Positions 18,755-29,138 are shown, numbered from the stretch's first letter. The stretch is 64,000 nt of DNA from an uncultured Aquimarina sp. (GCA_947493495.1 CANLRN010000013.1:23026-87025), one strand, 5' to 3'. Notes: generated by a model not told the origin, from the letters alone. Translations and numbers: made by a program.

Positions 18755-18851
18755 AAATACCTTATTTAGTGATCTATTCTTTTCGATTTCTTTTTTTTAT
18801 AAAAAGCGTATGCAAAGAATTTAATTGATTTTTTTTAATCGAGTAATAGCT

Positions 18852-20897
18852 GTGAATAAGCTCATTAATATACCCTTTCTAATTATTACCTCCTCTCTGG
18901 TAATAGGAATCATAGTAGGGTATTACACTCCTATAACATTTTACAAAATTTTATTGATACAATTAGTATCCCTAACTAGTTTGTTATTTTCTTGGATATA
19001 TGTAAAAAAGATATTCAGAAAGTCCTATGTTTTTACTTTTATTACGATACTAGTTTTTATAAATTTTGGGATTATGCTTATAAAAGCACATCATCCGACA
19101 AATAACTCTAACCACTATACCAACTTACTCTCTGAAAATCCCCTAGAAAATGCCAAAACTATTCGTTTTTCTATAAAAGAGCGATTAAAACCTACTCCCT
19201 ATTATGAAAAATATATAATATCGATACTAGCAATAGGTACAAAAATATGTGAAGGAGATGTGTTATTACAACTCCCTAAAAAAAGTATGCAATCGATATT
19301 GACAACAGGAGATACTTTTATAACCTTCTCTTCGCTAACATCAATACAAAAACCACTAAACCCCCATCAGTTTGACTATGCTACTTATCTAGAGAAACAC
19401 TATATATTTCATAAAACTACTACTAGCTTTAATCAACTGATTTCTATATCTAAACCTGTATATTCTATATATCGGATGGCGCATAAAATTAGATTACATA
19501 TCAATCAAAAACTTATGAGCTATCCATTCAGTAAACAGCAATTAACCATCATTAATGCTCTATTATTAGGGCAACGCCAAGATATTGATCAAGAATTACT
19601 TTCTAAGTATCAAAATGCTGGAGCTATACATATATTAGCAGTTTCTGGTCTGCATGTAGGTATACTTTTAATTCTTATAAACAGCATCTTAAAACCCTTA
19701 CTATATGTCAAAAAAGGTAGAATTATCAAGCTTGTACTCGTCATTCTATCATTATGGTGTTTTGCTATAATTGCTGGTTTATCTCCTTCTGTATTAAGAG
19801 CTGTTACTATGTTTTCATTTCTTGCTATAGGTATGCATATACGTTCTAAAACTAGTATCTATAATGCTTTATTTATCTCATTATTTATCTTAGTATGTTT
19901 CAACCCATTGTTATTATTTTCTGTAGGGTTTCAATTGAGTTATGCAGCAGTATTTTCAATTGTTTGGATGCAACCTTCATTAGCAAAAATCTATAGGCCT
20001 AGGTTCTTAGTAGACAATATACTTTGGAACACGATTACAGTCACAATTACTGCACAACTCGGTATACTGCCGCTTAGTTTAGTTTATTTTCATCAATTCC
20101 CATTATTGTTCTTTATAGCCAATCTTATGATTATTCCTTTTCTGGGAATTATATTAGGCTTTGGGATTGCTATCATTATTTTAGCCGAATCGGGGATACT
20201 TACTAATTGGATTGTATCTATTTATGGTAGTTGTATAGATAGTATGAATTACATTGTATACTGGGTATCTCAGCAAGAGGATTTTATACTTACTCACATT
20301 CCTTTTTCGTGGAGAATGCTTATCATTACATACCTACTACTTGTAGTATTGGTATTGTTCCTAAAAAAACATACACTGCATAAACTGTATGGGTTCGGAA
20401 TTAGTTGTATACTATGCATAGGGGTATTGATCTATGAAAAAAAACTTAGGCAGGATCAACAAGAATTAGTCATTTTTCATACAGTGCAAAATACAACTAT
20501 TGGGGTATTACAAAACGAAAAATTAAAAATTTATAGTAATGATACTGTATCTACTCAAACCAAAAAATATGTGTTAGATAATTATCTTACGCATCATCAT
20601 GCTAGATTAGATAGCATACAAAAACTAAAAAATGCATACAAATACAGAGAGAAATCGATAGTAATTATTGATCATATCGGGGTATATGCTATCAAAGGGC
20701 TACAGCCAGATGTCATCCTATTATCTGGTAGTCCAAAAATACATCTCGATAGACTAATTGATCTATTACAGCCCAAACAAATTGTGGCTGATGCAAGTAA
20801 CTATAGTAGTTTCTTAGATCAATGGGAACATACTTGTATACAAAGAAACATCCCTTTTCATCGTACTGATAAAAAGGGTGCTTTTTTACTTAGGTAA
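18852..20897 (+). CDS. comEC: ComEC/Rec2-family DNA-uptake channel
   Basis: ComEC forms the inner-membrane channel for single-stranded DNA in natural transformation. I start at GTG 18852 (MNKLINIPFLIITSS), which leads straight into the first TM segment and gives 681 residues; a TTG at 18825 would add nine. An N-terminal DUF4131-like region with an extracytoplasmic OB-type part spans about 1-210. The competence domain (about 215-495) carries NALLLGQRQDID and AGAIHILAVSGLHVGIL, the family hallmarks, and SPSVLRAVTMFSF. The C-terminal part (about 540-681) corresponds to the metallo-beta-lactamase-like region but lacks the HxHxDH metal motif, so it is degenerate, as is usual in this phylum. It converges with the serine hydrolase gene. 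Confidence 0.92.
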   Translation: MNKLINIPFLIITSSLVIGIIVGYYTPITFYKILLIQLVSLTSLLFSWIYVKKIFRKSYVFTFITILVFINFGIMLIKAHHPTNNSNHYTNLLSENPLENAKTIRFSIKERLKPTPYYEKYIISILAIGTKICEGDVLLQLPKKSMQSILTTGDTFITFSSLTSIQKPLNPHQFDYATYLEKHYIFHKTTTSFNQLISISKPVYSIYRMAHKIRLHINQKLMSYPFSKQQLTIINALLLGQRQDIDQELLSKYQNAGAIHILAVSGLHVGILLILINSILKPLLYVKKGRIIKLVLVILSLWCFAIIAGLSPSVLRAVTMFSFLAIGMHIRSKTSIYNALFISLFILVCFNPLLLFSVGFQLSYAAVFSIVWMQPSLAKIYRPRFLVDNILWNTITVTITAQLGILPLSLVYFHQFPLLFFIANLMIIPFLGIILGFGIAIIILAESGILTNWIVSIYGSCIDSMNYIVYWVSQQEDFILTHIPFSWRMLIITYLLLVVLVLFLKKHTLHKLYGFGISCILCIGVLIYEKKLRQDQQELVIFHTVQNTTIGVLQNEKLKIYSNDTVSTQTKKYVLDNYLTHHHARLDSIQKLKNAYKYREKSIVIIDHIGVYAIKGLQPDVILLSGSPKIHLDRLIDLLQPKQIVADASNYSSFLDQWEHTCIQRNIPFHRTDKKGAFLLR

Positions 20898-20930
20898 TTG
20901 TTTGGGGTTTGTTATTAAGGGTAATGTATT

Positions 20931-22211
20931 CTATAAATCCGACGATACTAGTAATATTTCTTCTTCTGGTAACTCCATAATATGTTTAACAATTGTATGG
21001 ATATCTGGTATTACTGTTCTGGCTAATTTTGTTGGACTGTTAAATAGTACAGTAATTCCTATATCTTCTGATGGGTAAATGGCAATTTCGCTTCGGTAAT
21101 TATTGACATAACCGCCGTGATGGATGATTGTATTTTGCGCTCCTGCATATTCATCTTTAAAAGTATGTATTCTCCAGCCTAGTCCATAATGAGATGTCTG
21201 ATGACCCGCCCATTTCTGATAATATTTATGATGTCCATCTATCTTTATAACAGGATTAAATACTTGTTCCATAACAGTTGTCGAGAGAACTTCTGGGTTA
21301 TATCCCAATAAAAATCGCATATACTTAGCCATATCAGTAATACTTGCATTAACACCACCTGCAGCAATTGCATTATAATACTTTTTATTAATTTTTTTTG
21401 GTCTAAATCGGCCGTAGCGTTTTCGATGCGGATATGCTATATTTTCTTGATTAACAAAAGATTCATAGTCCGTAGAGGCAGTATTCATCTGTAATGGAGC
21501 AAATATTTTTTGTTGTATTTCTTCACTATACGTATTCCCTGATACTTTTTCAATCATTGTTCCTCCAAGTGCATATATTGCATTTTGATAATTATAGGTG
21601 GTTCCTGGGTAAGTAATATCCTTAATATTCTTAAAATTACCTGCTATTGTTTCTAAATCCAGTCCTTCTTCAATCTGATTCGTAAAACTATGATGGGGCA
21701 AACCTGAGGTCTGTGATAGGATATGATGCAAAGTAACTTGTGTAGTAATCTGCCTACTTGCTAATTGAAAAGAAGGTACATAATCAATTACTTTATCATT
21801 CCAATCTAACAATCCTTTTTCTACCTGTATCCCTGCTAATATGCCTGCAAAGCCTTTAGAAACAGAGCCGATTCTAAAAACAGTTTCTGCATTGATAGTA
21901 GCATCTTGTTTGCTGTTTCTTTTTCCAAATCCTCCAAGATATATCATGGAATCACATTTTACAATACCCACAGCAGCTCCTACAATTTTCTTTTGGGCTA
22001 TTGCCTTGGTAAAATATGCTTGAATGGCTATTGCTAATTGCTCTCTGTATGCATTTGTTTTAGCATCCGTTTTCAGGGGTCTAGGTTTTATGACCGAGGC
22101 AATCGCTTTTGGTTTTGTAGGGGGATCTATCTGATTTGCGCTCGTAAGAGGAAATAATAATGCAATTAATACTAGTAATGATGGGGCAGCAATTAGTAAA
22201 CGTTTTTTCAT
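20931..22211 (-). CDS. Serine hydrolase, beta-lactamase / class C PBP fold
   Basis: This 426-residue protein has a signal peptide or membrane anchor (about 4-24) and a beta-lactamase/transpeptidase domain (about 55-415). The SxxK catalytic pair is in RIGSVSKGFAG (Ser116, Lys119); the YxN motif is YNYQNAIYALGG near residue 207; HHGGYVNNYRS near residue 385 replaces the KTG box, as usual in esterase-like or D-aminopeptidase-like members. Proteins of this group cut small esters, D-amino peptides or peptidoglycan fragments; true resistance beta-lactamases are a small minority, and I would not call this one. It converges with comEC. Confidence 0.9.
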   Translation of the reverse strand: MKKRLLIAAPSLLVLIALLFPLTSANQIDPPTKPKAIASVIKPRPLKTDAKTNAYREQLAIAIQAYFTKAIAQKKIVGAAVGIVKCDSMIYLGGFGKRNSKQDATINAETVFRIGSVSKGFAGILAGIQVEKGLLDWNDKVIDYVPSFQLASRQITTQVTLHHILSQTSGLPHHSFTNQIEEGLDLETIAGNFKNIKDITYPGTTYNYQNAIYALGGTMIEKVSGNTYSEEIQQKIFAPLQMNTASTDYESFVNQENIAYPHRKRYGRFRPKKINKKYYNAIAAGGVNASITDMAKYMRFLLGYNPEVLSTTVMEQVFNPVIKIDGHHKYYQKWAGHQTSHYGLGWRIHTFKDEYAGAQNTIIHHGGYVNNYRSEIAIYPSEDIGITVLFNSPTKLARTVIPDIHTIVKHIMELPEEEILLVSSDL

Positions 22212-22299
22212 AAGTAGAATAAGCTCTAAGAAAGTATATTTTGGGGGTATACACTTCTTATCATTTTTATTTTAATGGTTTATTAGTTTTTAATCTTAG

Positions 22300-22307
22300 C
22301 AAATGTA
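22300..22307 (-). promoter_or_regulatory. Possible -7 element for the serine hydrolase gene
   Basis: Read on the minus strand this is TACATTTG, an exact TAnnTTTG match, 88 bases before the start codon. No TTG lies at the expected distance upstream, so it is only a weak promoter candidate. Confidence 0.28.
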
Positions 22308-22396
22308 ACAATTATATCTCAAAATAATCGTTAAAAAGCAATAAAATACGATAAATAGCTATATTTAATAATTATCAATCAAAAATATCTTACAAT

Positions 22397-22771
22397 TTAA
22401 GCCAGTTTTATATCTTCTTTAAAAAGCGTATGGATATACTCAGCATGTAATTCTACGTCCTTTTTGTTCTCTGTACAATGAAATAATAAATGAATCAGTC
22501 CATAATCGCCTAGGCTATCTCGGTACTCGTGTCTTTCCATATTTTTTATCCAAAGGATAAAGCAACATAAATGACCAATCTCTCCTAATTTCTTACGATC
22601 CTTAAGACAGTCTTTAAACTCATCTAATGGCATCAAAGCATATTCGTCATATTTTTGCTTACAAAATTTATAATCGAATGTATGCTTATACGATTTTAAT
22701 CTACGATTTTGTATTTCATAATTGATACCACTCATAACATCATACCATTCTATTACATATTGATTTCTCAT
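22397..22771 (-). CDS. Hypothetical protein, 124 aa
   Basis: The product starts at ATG 22771 (MRNQYVIEWYDVMSG); a TTG immediately upstream is less likely. It is a soluble, mostly helical protein with many charged and aromatic residues, no signal peptide and no TM segment. Four cysteines are scattered without a metal-binding spacing. I recognise no family. It stands alone on the minus strand, flanked by AT-rich gaps and preceded upstream by the terminator of the peptidase/POT operon, so it is probably its own transcription unit. Confidence 0.6.
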   Translation of the reverse strand: MRNQYVIEWYDVMSGINYEIQNRRLKSYKHTFDYKFCKQKYDEYALMPLDEFKDCLKDRKKLGEIGHLCCFILWIKNMERHEYRDSLGDYGLIHLLFHCTENKKDVELHAEYIHTLFKEDIKLA

Positions 22772-22867
22772 CAAACTCTAGATACTTCAATCGACATACT
22801 TATATAATACCAAAATATCTATAAAATTGCTTTTTTAAGATTCTTTTAATGAAGTTTAACTTATTCT

Positions 22868-22917
22868 AAAAAAGGAATAATTCCATTATAAAGATATTAA
22901 ATATTGGAATTATTCCT
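22868..22917 (-). terminator. Intrinsic terminator after the DPP IV/POT/Trx operon
   Basis: The perfect 13-base inverted repeat AGGAATAATTCCA (22873-22885 and its complement at 22905-22917), with a 19-base loop, is followed on the minus strand by a run of six T. It lies about 195 bases past the thioredoxin-like gene. The rest of 22772-23111 is AT-rich and shows no gene. Confidence 0.6.
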
Positions 22918-23111
22918 AGTTTATTTTTGTAATTTTTTCACAAAAAAACAATACGATTAAAAACCAGTCATGGCATTATGGATTTACTGTAAAAAGAAGT
23001 ATAAATGCATAGTTAAAGACAATATAGAGAGTATCGACAATACTCTAAAATCTTTTTATTACCTACCTGTAATCAATTAAAAATATACTATAGTAATAGA
23101 AAAGTAGGTTT

Positions 23112-23651
23112 TTAATTACTGAATGTACTTACGAAAGATTTTTCATATTTTTTCCAAGCATCAGAAGTTGTAAGATTCTTATAATCATCATTCTGAATCA
23201 TTTTAAGATATACCTCTAATTGTTGTGGAGTTTTATATCCAACTACAGGAGCGATAACCCCTCCTTTTTCATCAAAAAAGACAATACTAGGGTAACCTCT
23301 TATCTTTAATGCATTTGCAAAAAAATGTTGACTATTTCGTCCTTTTCTTTTTGGATTGTAGTTTGGATTGGTATATGTAAAGTCGTTATAATAAATCTCT
23401 TCTGTTCCTTCGGCATTAAATTTTACAGCATAATAATTTTTGTTTACATAAGTAACCACATCTATATTATGAAACGTTTTTTTGTCTAATAATTTACAAG
23501 GGCCACACCAATCAGTATATACATCCATAAATATTTTCTTGGGAGTCTTTTGCTGAGCTTCTAGAGCTTCATTCATTGACATCCAATTGATCTCCTGCGC
23601 CTGAATGGGTAACATTACAAGAAATCCAATTAATACTAGTAGGTTTTTCAT
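23112..23651 (-). CDS. Secreted thioredoxin-fold protein
   Basis: I start at ATG 23651 (MKNLLVLIGFLVMLPIQAQ), where a clean signal peptide begins; the longer frame adds twelve residues ahead of it. The 179-residue product has FMDVYTDWCGPCKLLDKKTF near residues 41-60, with the WCGPCK redox site. IRGYPSIVFFDEKG further on supplies the conserved cis-Pro. It should act in the periplasm as a disulfide reductase or isomerase. It is the last of four minus-strand genes, after DPP IV and two POT transporters, with a 96-base gap that could hold its own promoter, so its link to peptide uptake is only positional. Confidence 0.88.
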   Translation of the reverse strand: MKNLLVLIGFLVMLPIQAQEINWMSMNEALEAQQKTPKKIFMDVYTDWCGPCKLLDKKTFHNIDVVTYVNKNYYAVKFNAEGTEEIYYNDFTYTNPNYNPKRKGRNSQHFFANALKIRGYPSIVFFDEKGGVIAPVVGYKTPQQLEVYLKMIQNDDYKNLTTSDAWKKYEKSFVSTFSN

Positions 23652-23747
23652 CTGTATAATATTTATATTCCTTATTAGTCGAAACAAAAACTGTTCCTTA
23701 ATTATAATAACGTTCTTATTAGGATAACAAGTATACGTATTTGTTCC

Positions 23748-25301
23748 TCAATGTATACCGTGCATCATTTTTTTCATTGTAGAAGTTACTAAAATTAATA
23801 ATAATCCTACTAAAATAGGTATAATTGTAAAAATTAAAAAGAATGCAGACATCGAATATTTGTTTACGATGACATCTATATAGCTTCCTACATACCCTGC
23901 AAGTTTGTTTCCAATAGCAATTGCTAGGTACCATAATCCAAACATGATTCCTATTTTTTTTGCAGGGACTAATTTGGATACATATGATAATCCCACTGGT
24001 GACAAACATAATTCTCCCATAGTATGCAATAGATACGCTACCACTAACCAAATCATACTTACTGAAGCAGTTTTAGCTCCTTGAGGAATTGTTATAGCTC
24101 CCCAAGCTAGCATCCCGAATCCTAATCCTAATAATATCATCCCTAATGCAAATTTTATAGTCGCTGGCGGATTGTATTTACTTTCCCATATTTTAGAAAA
24201 CAATGGAGCTAATGTGATGATGAATAATGAATTTAATATCAAAAACCAAGATGCCGGAATCTCTGTGGTTTCTTGCGGTAAGATGACAGAAAGTTTCCAT
24301 AAAGCAATCCCCCAAACACTAAAAAAACTAATTCCCAAAATACTATTGGATACTGAAATCTTCTGAAAAGTTTGTCTAACTAATTTTATCAAAACCCACG
24401 TGATAATACCCAACGGGATAATAGTGATTAGAGTATCTACCACCTTAAATATAGATGCATAACTACCCGTTAATATTCGTTGCGTGTATTTATTTGCAAA
24501 AATAGTCATTGATCCACTAGCCTGCTCGAATGCTGCCCAAAAGAAGACTACCAAAAATGCTAGAATACCGACAACAATATATCGATCTCTCTGAACATTA
24601 TCCGGGACTTTGCTTTCATCATTTTCTGGTATATGTTCAATTGCATCGGATAGATCCACTTTTTTAGAAGGTGTTTTATCAACCTCTCCAAAAATTGCTC
24701 TACCAAACCAAAACTGCAACATCCCAAATGTCATAAAAATACCCGCCAGACCAAATCCCCAAGACCAGCTTAAGTATTCGCCTAGAAAACCACATAACAA
24801 AACGCCAATAAATCCGCCAGAATTAACACCCATATAAAAAATAGTAAAAGCTCCATCTTTTCTTTCTGGAAATTGATCATATAGACCACTTACTATCGAA
24901 GTGATATTGGGTTTAAACAACCCATTACCAATGATCAAAAGACCTACACCTATATACAATGTGGTTTCTGTGTCTAAAGCCATAGCTGCATGACCAGCAG
25001 CCATTATAAGAGCTCCCAGAGCTACTGCTTTTTGATATCCTGTAAATTTATCTGCAATCCATCCGCCTATCACAGGAGTAACATATACTAAAGAGGTATA
25101 TGTTCCTAATAATGCTAGGGCTTTCTCATTTGACCATTCCCATCCGCCTTCTGCAAAAGAAGCTGTTAAAAACAATACAAAAATTGCTCGCATCCCATAA
25201 TACGAAAAACGTTCCCACATTTCTGTAAAAAACAATACATACAAGGCAGGTTTATGCCCAAAAAGGGTGAATTCCTTTGAATCGTTTATGGGTGAGTTCA
25301 T
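23748..25301 (-). CDS. POT-family di/tripeptide:proton symporter (copy 1)
   Basis: This 517-residue MFS protein has 12 to 14 predicted TM segments and belongs to the proton-dependent oligopeptide transporters. FFTEMWERFSYYGMRAIFVL near residues 25-44 contains the ExxERFxYYG motif for proton coupling and peptide binding. FYMGVNSGGFIGVLLCGFLG matches the second PTR2 signature region, and HTMGELCLSPVGLSYVSKL lies in the second half. It imports di- and tripeptides into the cytoplasm. The next POT gene ends 12 bases upstream. The two are related but clearly diverged, pointing to an old duplication and different substrate ranges. Confidence 0.95.
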   Translation of the reverse strand: MNSPINDSKEFTLFGHKPALYVLFFTEMWERFSYYGMRAIFVLFLTASFAEGGWEWSNEKALALLGTYTSLVYVTPVIGGWIADKFTGYQKAVALGALIMAAGHAAMALDTETTLYIGVGLLIIGNGLFKPNITSIVSGLYDQFPERKDGAFTIFYMGVNSGGFIGVLLCGFLGEYLSWSWGFGLAGIFMTFGMLQFWFGRAIFGEVDKTPSKKVDLSDAIEHIPENDESKVPDNVQRDRYIVVGILAFLVVFFWAAFEQASGSMTIFANKYTQRILTGSYASIFKVVDTLITIIPLGIITWVLIKLVRQTFQKISVSNSILGISFFSVWGIALWKLSVILPQETTEIPASWFLILNSLFIITLAPLFSKIWESKYNPPATIKFALGMILLGLGFGMLAWGAITIPQGAKTASVSMIWLVVAYLLHTMGELCLSPVGLSYVSKLVPAKKIGIMFGLWYLAIAIGNKLAGYVGSYIDVIVNKYSMSAFFLIFTIIPILVGLLLILVTSTMKKMMHGIH

Positions 25302-25313
25302 AAAGTAGTAATC

Positions 25314-26702
25314 TTAATTATCTGCTAGCTCGAAGCCTTCTGCTTCTTCATTGATTATTCTTTCTTCATCCTCGACTCCGTGTGTTAATAATTCCAATTT
25401 CTTTCTAAAAATCAAAACTAACAAACCAAAAACAACACAAAAAATTGCTATTCCTGTAAAAATTTTAAATTCTCCTAAGCTCTCTGCCCATTCACCTAAT
25501 AATCCTGCCAATTTATTTCCAAATCCAGTCATAGCAAAATAAATACCCATCATCAGAGCTCCATACTTAACAGGTGCTAACTTAGTAATGAATGATAATG
25601 CTACTGGAGAAATACATAATTCTCCAATCGTGTGAAATAAATATGCTAATACTAGCCAATACATCGCTGAAGAGCCATTAGAATTAAATTCCATAGAAGC
25701 AGCTGTCATGAAAAAAAAACCTGTCCCCATAATAATAAGTCCTAAAATCATCTTAAGCAAAGAAGTCGAAATTTTTCCTTTCAATTTTCTATTCGCCCAA
25801 TACCAAGCTACAGAAGTTCCTAAAAAAATAATAAACATTGCATTTAGTGATTGAAACCATGAAGCTGGAACTTCCCAGCCCATTAACATTCGGTTAGTTT
25901 TCTCTTTTGCATAAATATTCATTAACCCTCCTGCTTGTTCAAATGCTCCCCAGAAGACAATAACTAGTAAAAACGATATCAACAAAACTACAATTCTATC
26001 TTTTTCTATTTTAGTTAATGGTTTATTCATCATTTCTTTATCTTCTTCTTTTTCTGAAGTACCAAGAAAATTTCCTACATCTTTAAGGTATTTTTGTCCT
26101 AAAAGATATTGTATTAATCCCAGGGTCATTCCTATCCCAGCAAGACCGAAACCATAGTGCCATCCATGCACTTCTCCTACATAGCCAACAATAAGACTTG
26201 ATAAAAACGCACCTAGGTTAATTCCAATATAAAAAATCGTAAATCCTTTATCTCTTCTTATATCACCTTGTTTATATAATCCTCCTACCATTGTAGAGAT
26301 ATTAGGTTTCAACATTCCTACTCCTGCTATTATTAAAATCAAACCGGAATACCAGGCCCACATCTGTTCAATTGCTAAAATACTATGTCCTGCAACTAAC
26401 AAAACACCTCCTATCAAAACAGACTTTTTTTGTCCCAAAAGTTTGTCAGCTATCCATCCTCCAGGAATCGAAGCAACATAAACGGCCATTGTATACCAGC
26501 CATATAAAGCCAATGCTTCTCCTGATGACCATCCTAAACCTGCATTCTCATCAATTGTTTTAGCGGTAAGGTATAACACAAAAATTGCCCGCATCCCGTA
26601 ATACGAAAATCGCTCCCACATTTCTGTAAAAAATAATACATAAAGACCTACTGGATGCCCAAAAAGTTCTTTTTGATGTGCTGCTTTTACTGTATTTGCC
26701 AT
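25314..26702 (-). CDS. POT-family di/tripeptide:proton symporter (copy 2)
   Basis: This second POT transporter has 462 residues, about 55 fewer than its neighbour, mainly because the central region (about 205-300) is shorter. The proton-coupling motif FFTEMWERFSYYGMRAIFVL is identical to that of the neighbour, and FYIGINLGAFLSSLIVGYVG and HTIGELCISPVALSFITKL correspond closely. The acidic C-terminal tail (about 445-462) is extra. It starts 36 bases after the DPP IV stop and ends 12 bases before the other POT gene, so all three are probably one transcript: the peptidase makes dipeptides outside the inner membrane and the transporters import them. Confidence 0.95.
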   Translation of the reverse strand: MANTVKAAHQKELFGHPVGLYVLFFTEMWERFSYYGMRAIFVLYLTAKTIDENAGLGWSSGEALALYGWYTMAVYVASIPGGWIADKLLGQKKSVLIGGVLLVAGHSILAIEQMWAWYSGLILIIAGVGMLKPNISTMVGGLYKQGDIRRDKGFTIFYIGINLGAFLSSLIVGYVGEVHGWHYGFGLAGIGMTLGLIQYLLGQKYLKDVGNFLGTSEKEEDKEMMNKPLTKIEKDRIVVLLISFLLVIVFWGAFEQAGGLMNIYAKEKTNRMLMGWEVPASWFQSLNAMFIIFLGTSVAWYWANRKLKGKISTSLLKMILGLIIMGTGFFFMTAASMEFNSNGSSAMYWLVLAYLFHTIGELCISPVALSFITKLAPVKYGALMMGIYFAMTGFGNKLAGLLGEWAESLGEFKIFTGIAIFCVVFGLLVLIFRKKLELLTHGVEDEERIINEEAEGFELADN

Positions 26703-26738
26703 TGTGTAATTTAGTTTAAGTATGTGTGTGAATAATAA

Positions 26739-28910
26739 TTATAAGTTCGTTTTGATAAAATTAGTCATCTTAGTATACAGGTGCAATCTAGTGTTGCCGC
26801 CATATATTCCGTGATTTTTATCTGGATATAGCGCCCAATCAAAATCCTTATTAGCTTGCACTAATGCTTCTACTAATCGCATTGTATTTTGCACGTGTAC
26901 ATTGTCGTCTCCTGTTCCATGAACTAATAAGAATTTTCCTTTTAGTCCATTTACATAATTGATAGGAGAATTATCGTCATATCCTTTTGCGTTTTCTTGC
27001 GGTGTTTTTAGATATCGTTCTGTATAAATAGTATCATAAAATCTCCAACTCGTTACTGGAGCTACAGCAATTCCCATCTTAAAAACATCACCGCCTTTAA
27101 ACAAACAATTACTAGACATAAAACCTCCATAACTCCACCCCCAGATGCCTATTCTAGATGCGTCTATATACGCTAACCCTCCTAATTGTTTGGCGGCAGC
27201 TATCTGATCTTGTACCTCGAGATTCCCCAAATCATTCTGTGTTATTTTTTTAAACTTGGCTCCTTTAAAACCTGTGCCTCTACCGTCTACACAAGCAATT
27301 ATATACCCTTGCTGTGCTAGCATCATATACCAGTAGTCATTACTATTGTTCCAAGAGTTTCGTACCATCTGTGAGCCAGGCCCAGAATATTGAAACATGA
27401 ATAACGGATATTTCTTATTCGGATCAAAGTCCTTAGGTTTGATCATCCACATATTCAATGTTTCTCCATTAATATCTATAGTAGAAAATTCTTTTGGTCT
27501 TAGATCATATTGTGCAAGTTTATCTTTCAAGCCTTGGTTGTTTTTAAGCTCTCTAATTAGCTCTCCACTACTCGCATTGTGTAATGTAAATTCATAGGGG
27601 GTTGTTGCACTCGAAAAATAGTTAATATATTGACTGAAATCTGCACTGAAATCTGCATCGTTTGTCCCTTCTTTCTGACTTAGTCTTTTTTTATTTTTAC
27701 CATCTAATCCAATAGCGTATATGTCTTTGGTTATAGAGCTGTTTTCTACACTTTGGTAAAAAATAGTTTTATTCTTAGCATCATAGCCATAGTAATCTGT
27801 TACTTCCCAATTACCAGAGGTTACCTGATTAATCAACTCTCCGGTTTCTTTATAATGATATATATGATTATACCCGTCCTTCTCACTAGTCCATATAAAA
27901 CTATTGTCATCTAAAAAAGTAAGATTATCTGTAACATCGATATAAGCTTCGTCTTTTTCATTTAAGACAACCTTTGGGGTTTTTGTCTTGGCATCTATAA
28001 AAATTAAATCCAGATTATTTTGATGCCTATTAAGTACCTGTACACTTAGAATATCTGGATTGGCAGACCATTTTATTCTGGGTATATAAAAATCTTTATA
28101 ATCTCCTAGATTAATTTTATCAAGTGACATTGTACCTAAGTCTGCTATATGTAGGGATACCTTGGCGTTTTTCTCTCCTGCTTTAGGGTATTTAAACACT
28201 TGTTGTTTCTGATACAACTCAGAACCATAAACATCCATAGAAAATTCTGGCACTTCCTTTTCATCAAATCTAATAAAAGCCACTTTATTACTATCTGCAC
28301 TCCAATCAAAGGCTCTTACGAATGCAAATTCTTCTTCATATACCCAATCTGTAATCCCATTGATGATTTCATTCTTTTTTCCATCATCTGTCAGTTGGAT
28401 TTCTTCTCCTGTTGCAAAATTTAAAACATATAAATTATTATCCAATACATAAGCAACTTTATTCCCATCAGGTGATAATGCTGGAGACTGTATTTTTTTA
28501 TCACTGATTTTAAAACTACTATTAGAAGGAATATCAAATATATGATAGATTCCACGAGAAGATCTACGGTAAATCTGCTCTAACTCGCTAGATAACAATA
28601 CTTTATTTTCGTCTTTACTAAAAGTATATCCTTGAAATGAAGTTAAATCTGCAAGAAAAGAGGTGCTGATCAGTGTCTTCGCTCTTTCTCCAGATGCATA
28701 ATCATATAGTTCTATAGAAGTATGTCCAGAAAGATCATCTCTCTCTATAACAGAATATTGAGTTCCATTATTCATAGAGTGCAAGGATTGTAAACTCTCT
28801 GTACGAAAAGCTCCTCCCCATATTTCGGTAAGTGAAAAAGATTTGTCTTGCGCAAAAGTCACAAAACTTACAAACATTATTAACCCAATACATAATTTCG
28901 TAATCTTCAT
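26739..28910 (-). CDS. Dipeptidyl peptidase IV (S9B prolyl oligopeptidase family)
   Basis: DPP IV removes Xaa-Pro or Xaa-Ala dipeptides from peptide N-termini in the periplasm. The 723 residues carry a signal peptide (about 1-20, ending VTFAQ), an eight-bladed propeller (about 40-480) with DWVYEEEFAFVRAFDW, whose Glu pair binds the substrate amino terminus, and an alpha/beta-hydrolase domain (about 485-723). The nucleophile is in GIWGWSYGGFMS, the Asp in LVHGTGDDNVH and the His in PDKNHGIYG. It is the first gene of the operon with two POT transporters, which fits uptake of the dipeptides it releases. No TAnnTTTG promoter was found just upstream. Confidence 0.95.
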   Translation of the reverse strand: MKITKLCIGLIMFVSFVTFAQDKSFSLTEIWGGAFRTESLQSLHSMNNGTQYSVIERDDLSGHTSIELYDYASGERAKTLISTSFLADLTSFQGYTFSKDENKVLLSSELEQIYRRSSRGIYHIFDIPSNSSFKISDKKIQSPALSPDGNKVAYVLDNNLYVLNFATGEEIQLTDDGKKNEIINGITDWVYEEEFAFVRAFDWSADSNKVAFIRFDEKEVPEFSMDVYGSELYQKQQVFKYPKAGEKNAKVSLHIADLGTMSLDKINLGDYKDFYIPRIKWSANPDILSVQVLNRHQNNLDLIFIDAKTKTPKVVLNEKDEAYIDVTDNLTFLDDNSFIWTSEKDGYNHIYHYKETGELINQVTSGNWEVTDYYGYDAKNKTIFYQSVENSSITKDIYAIGLDGKNKKRLSQKEGTNDADFSADFSQYINYFSSATTPYEFTLHNASSGELIRELKNNQGLKDKLAQYDLRPKEFSTIDINGETLNMWMIKPKDFDPNKKYPLFMFQYSGPGSQMVRNSWNNSNDYWYMMLAQQGYIIACVDGRGTGFKGAKFKKITQNDLGNLEVQDQIAAAKQLGGLAYIDASRIGIWGWSYGGFMSSNCLFKGGDVFKMGIAVAPVTSWRFYDTIYTERYLKTPQENAKGYDDNSPINYVNGLKGKFLLVHGTGDDNVHVQNTMRLVEALVQANKDFDWALYPDKNHGIYGGNTRLHLYTKMTNFIKTNL

Positions 28911-29138
28911 ATCCTATTTTTATAAAGTTGTTAACGCCAAGAATACTAAAAAATCCTCGAAAAATACAATATTTGCCGTTAAATACAACAAAAATTAGTC
29001 TTACAAGGGAATAATTTTTGACATATTATCAATAAAACATGATAAAATATAGTAAATCTTTAAAGTCGGTAATTTCTAAAATAACGATCATTATATCCAG
29101 TAAAACTATGTAAAGTATGATATCACAAAACAGAATAG

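Noticed and set aside
20931..22211. Antibiotic-resistance beta-lactamase
   Set aside because: SxxK and YxN are present, but the HHGG ending and overall type fit the broad serine hydrolase group; nothing points to resistance.
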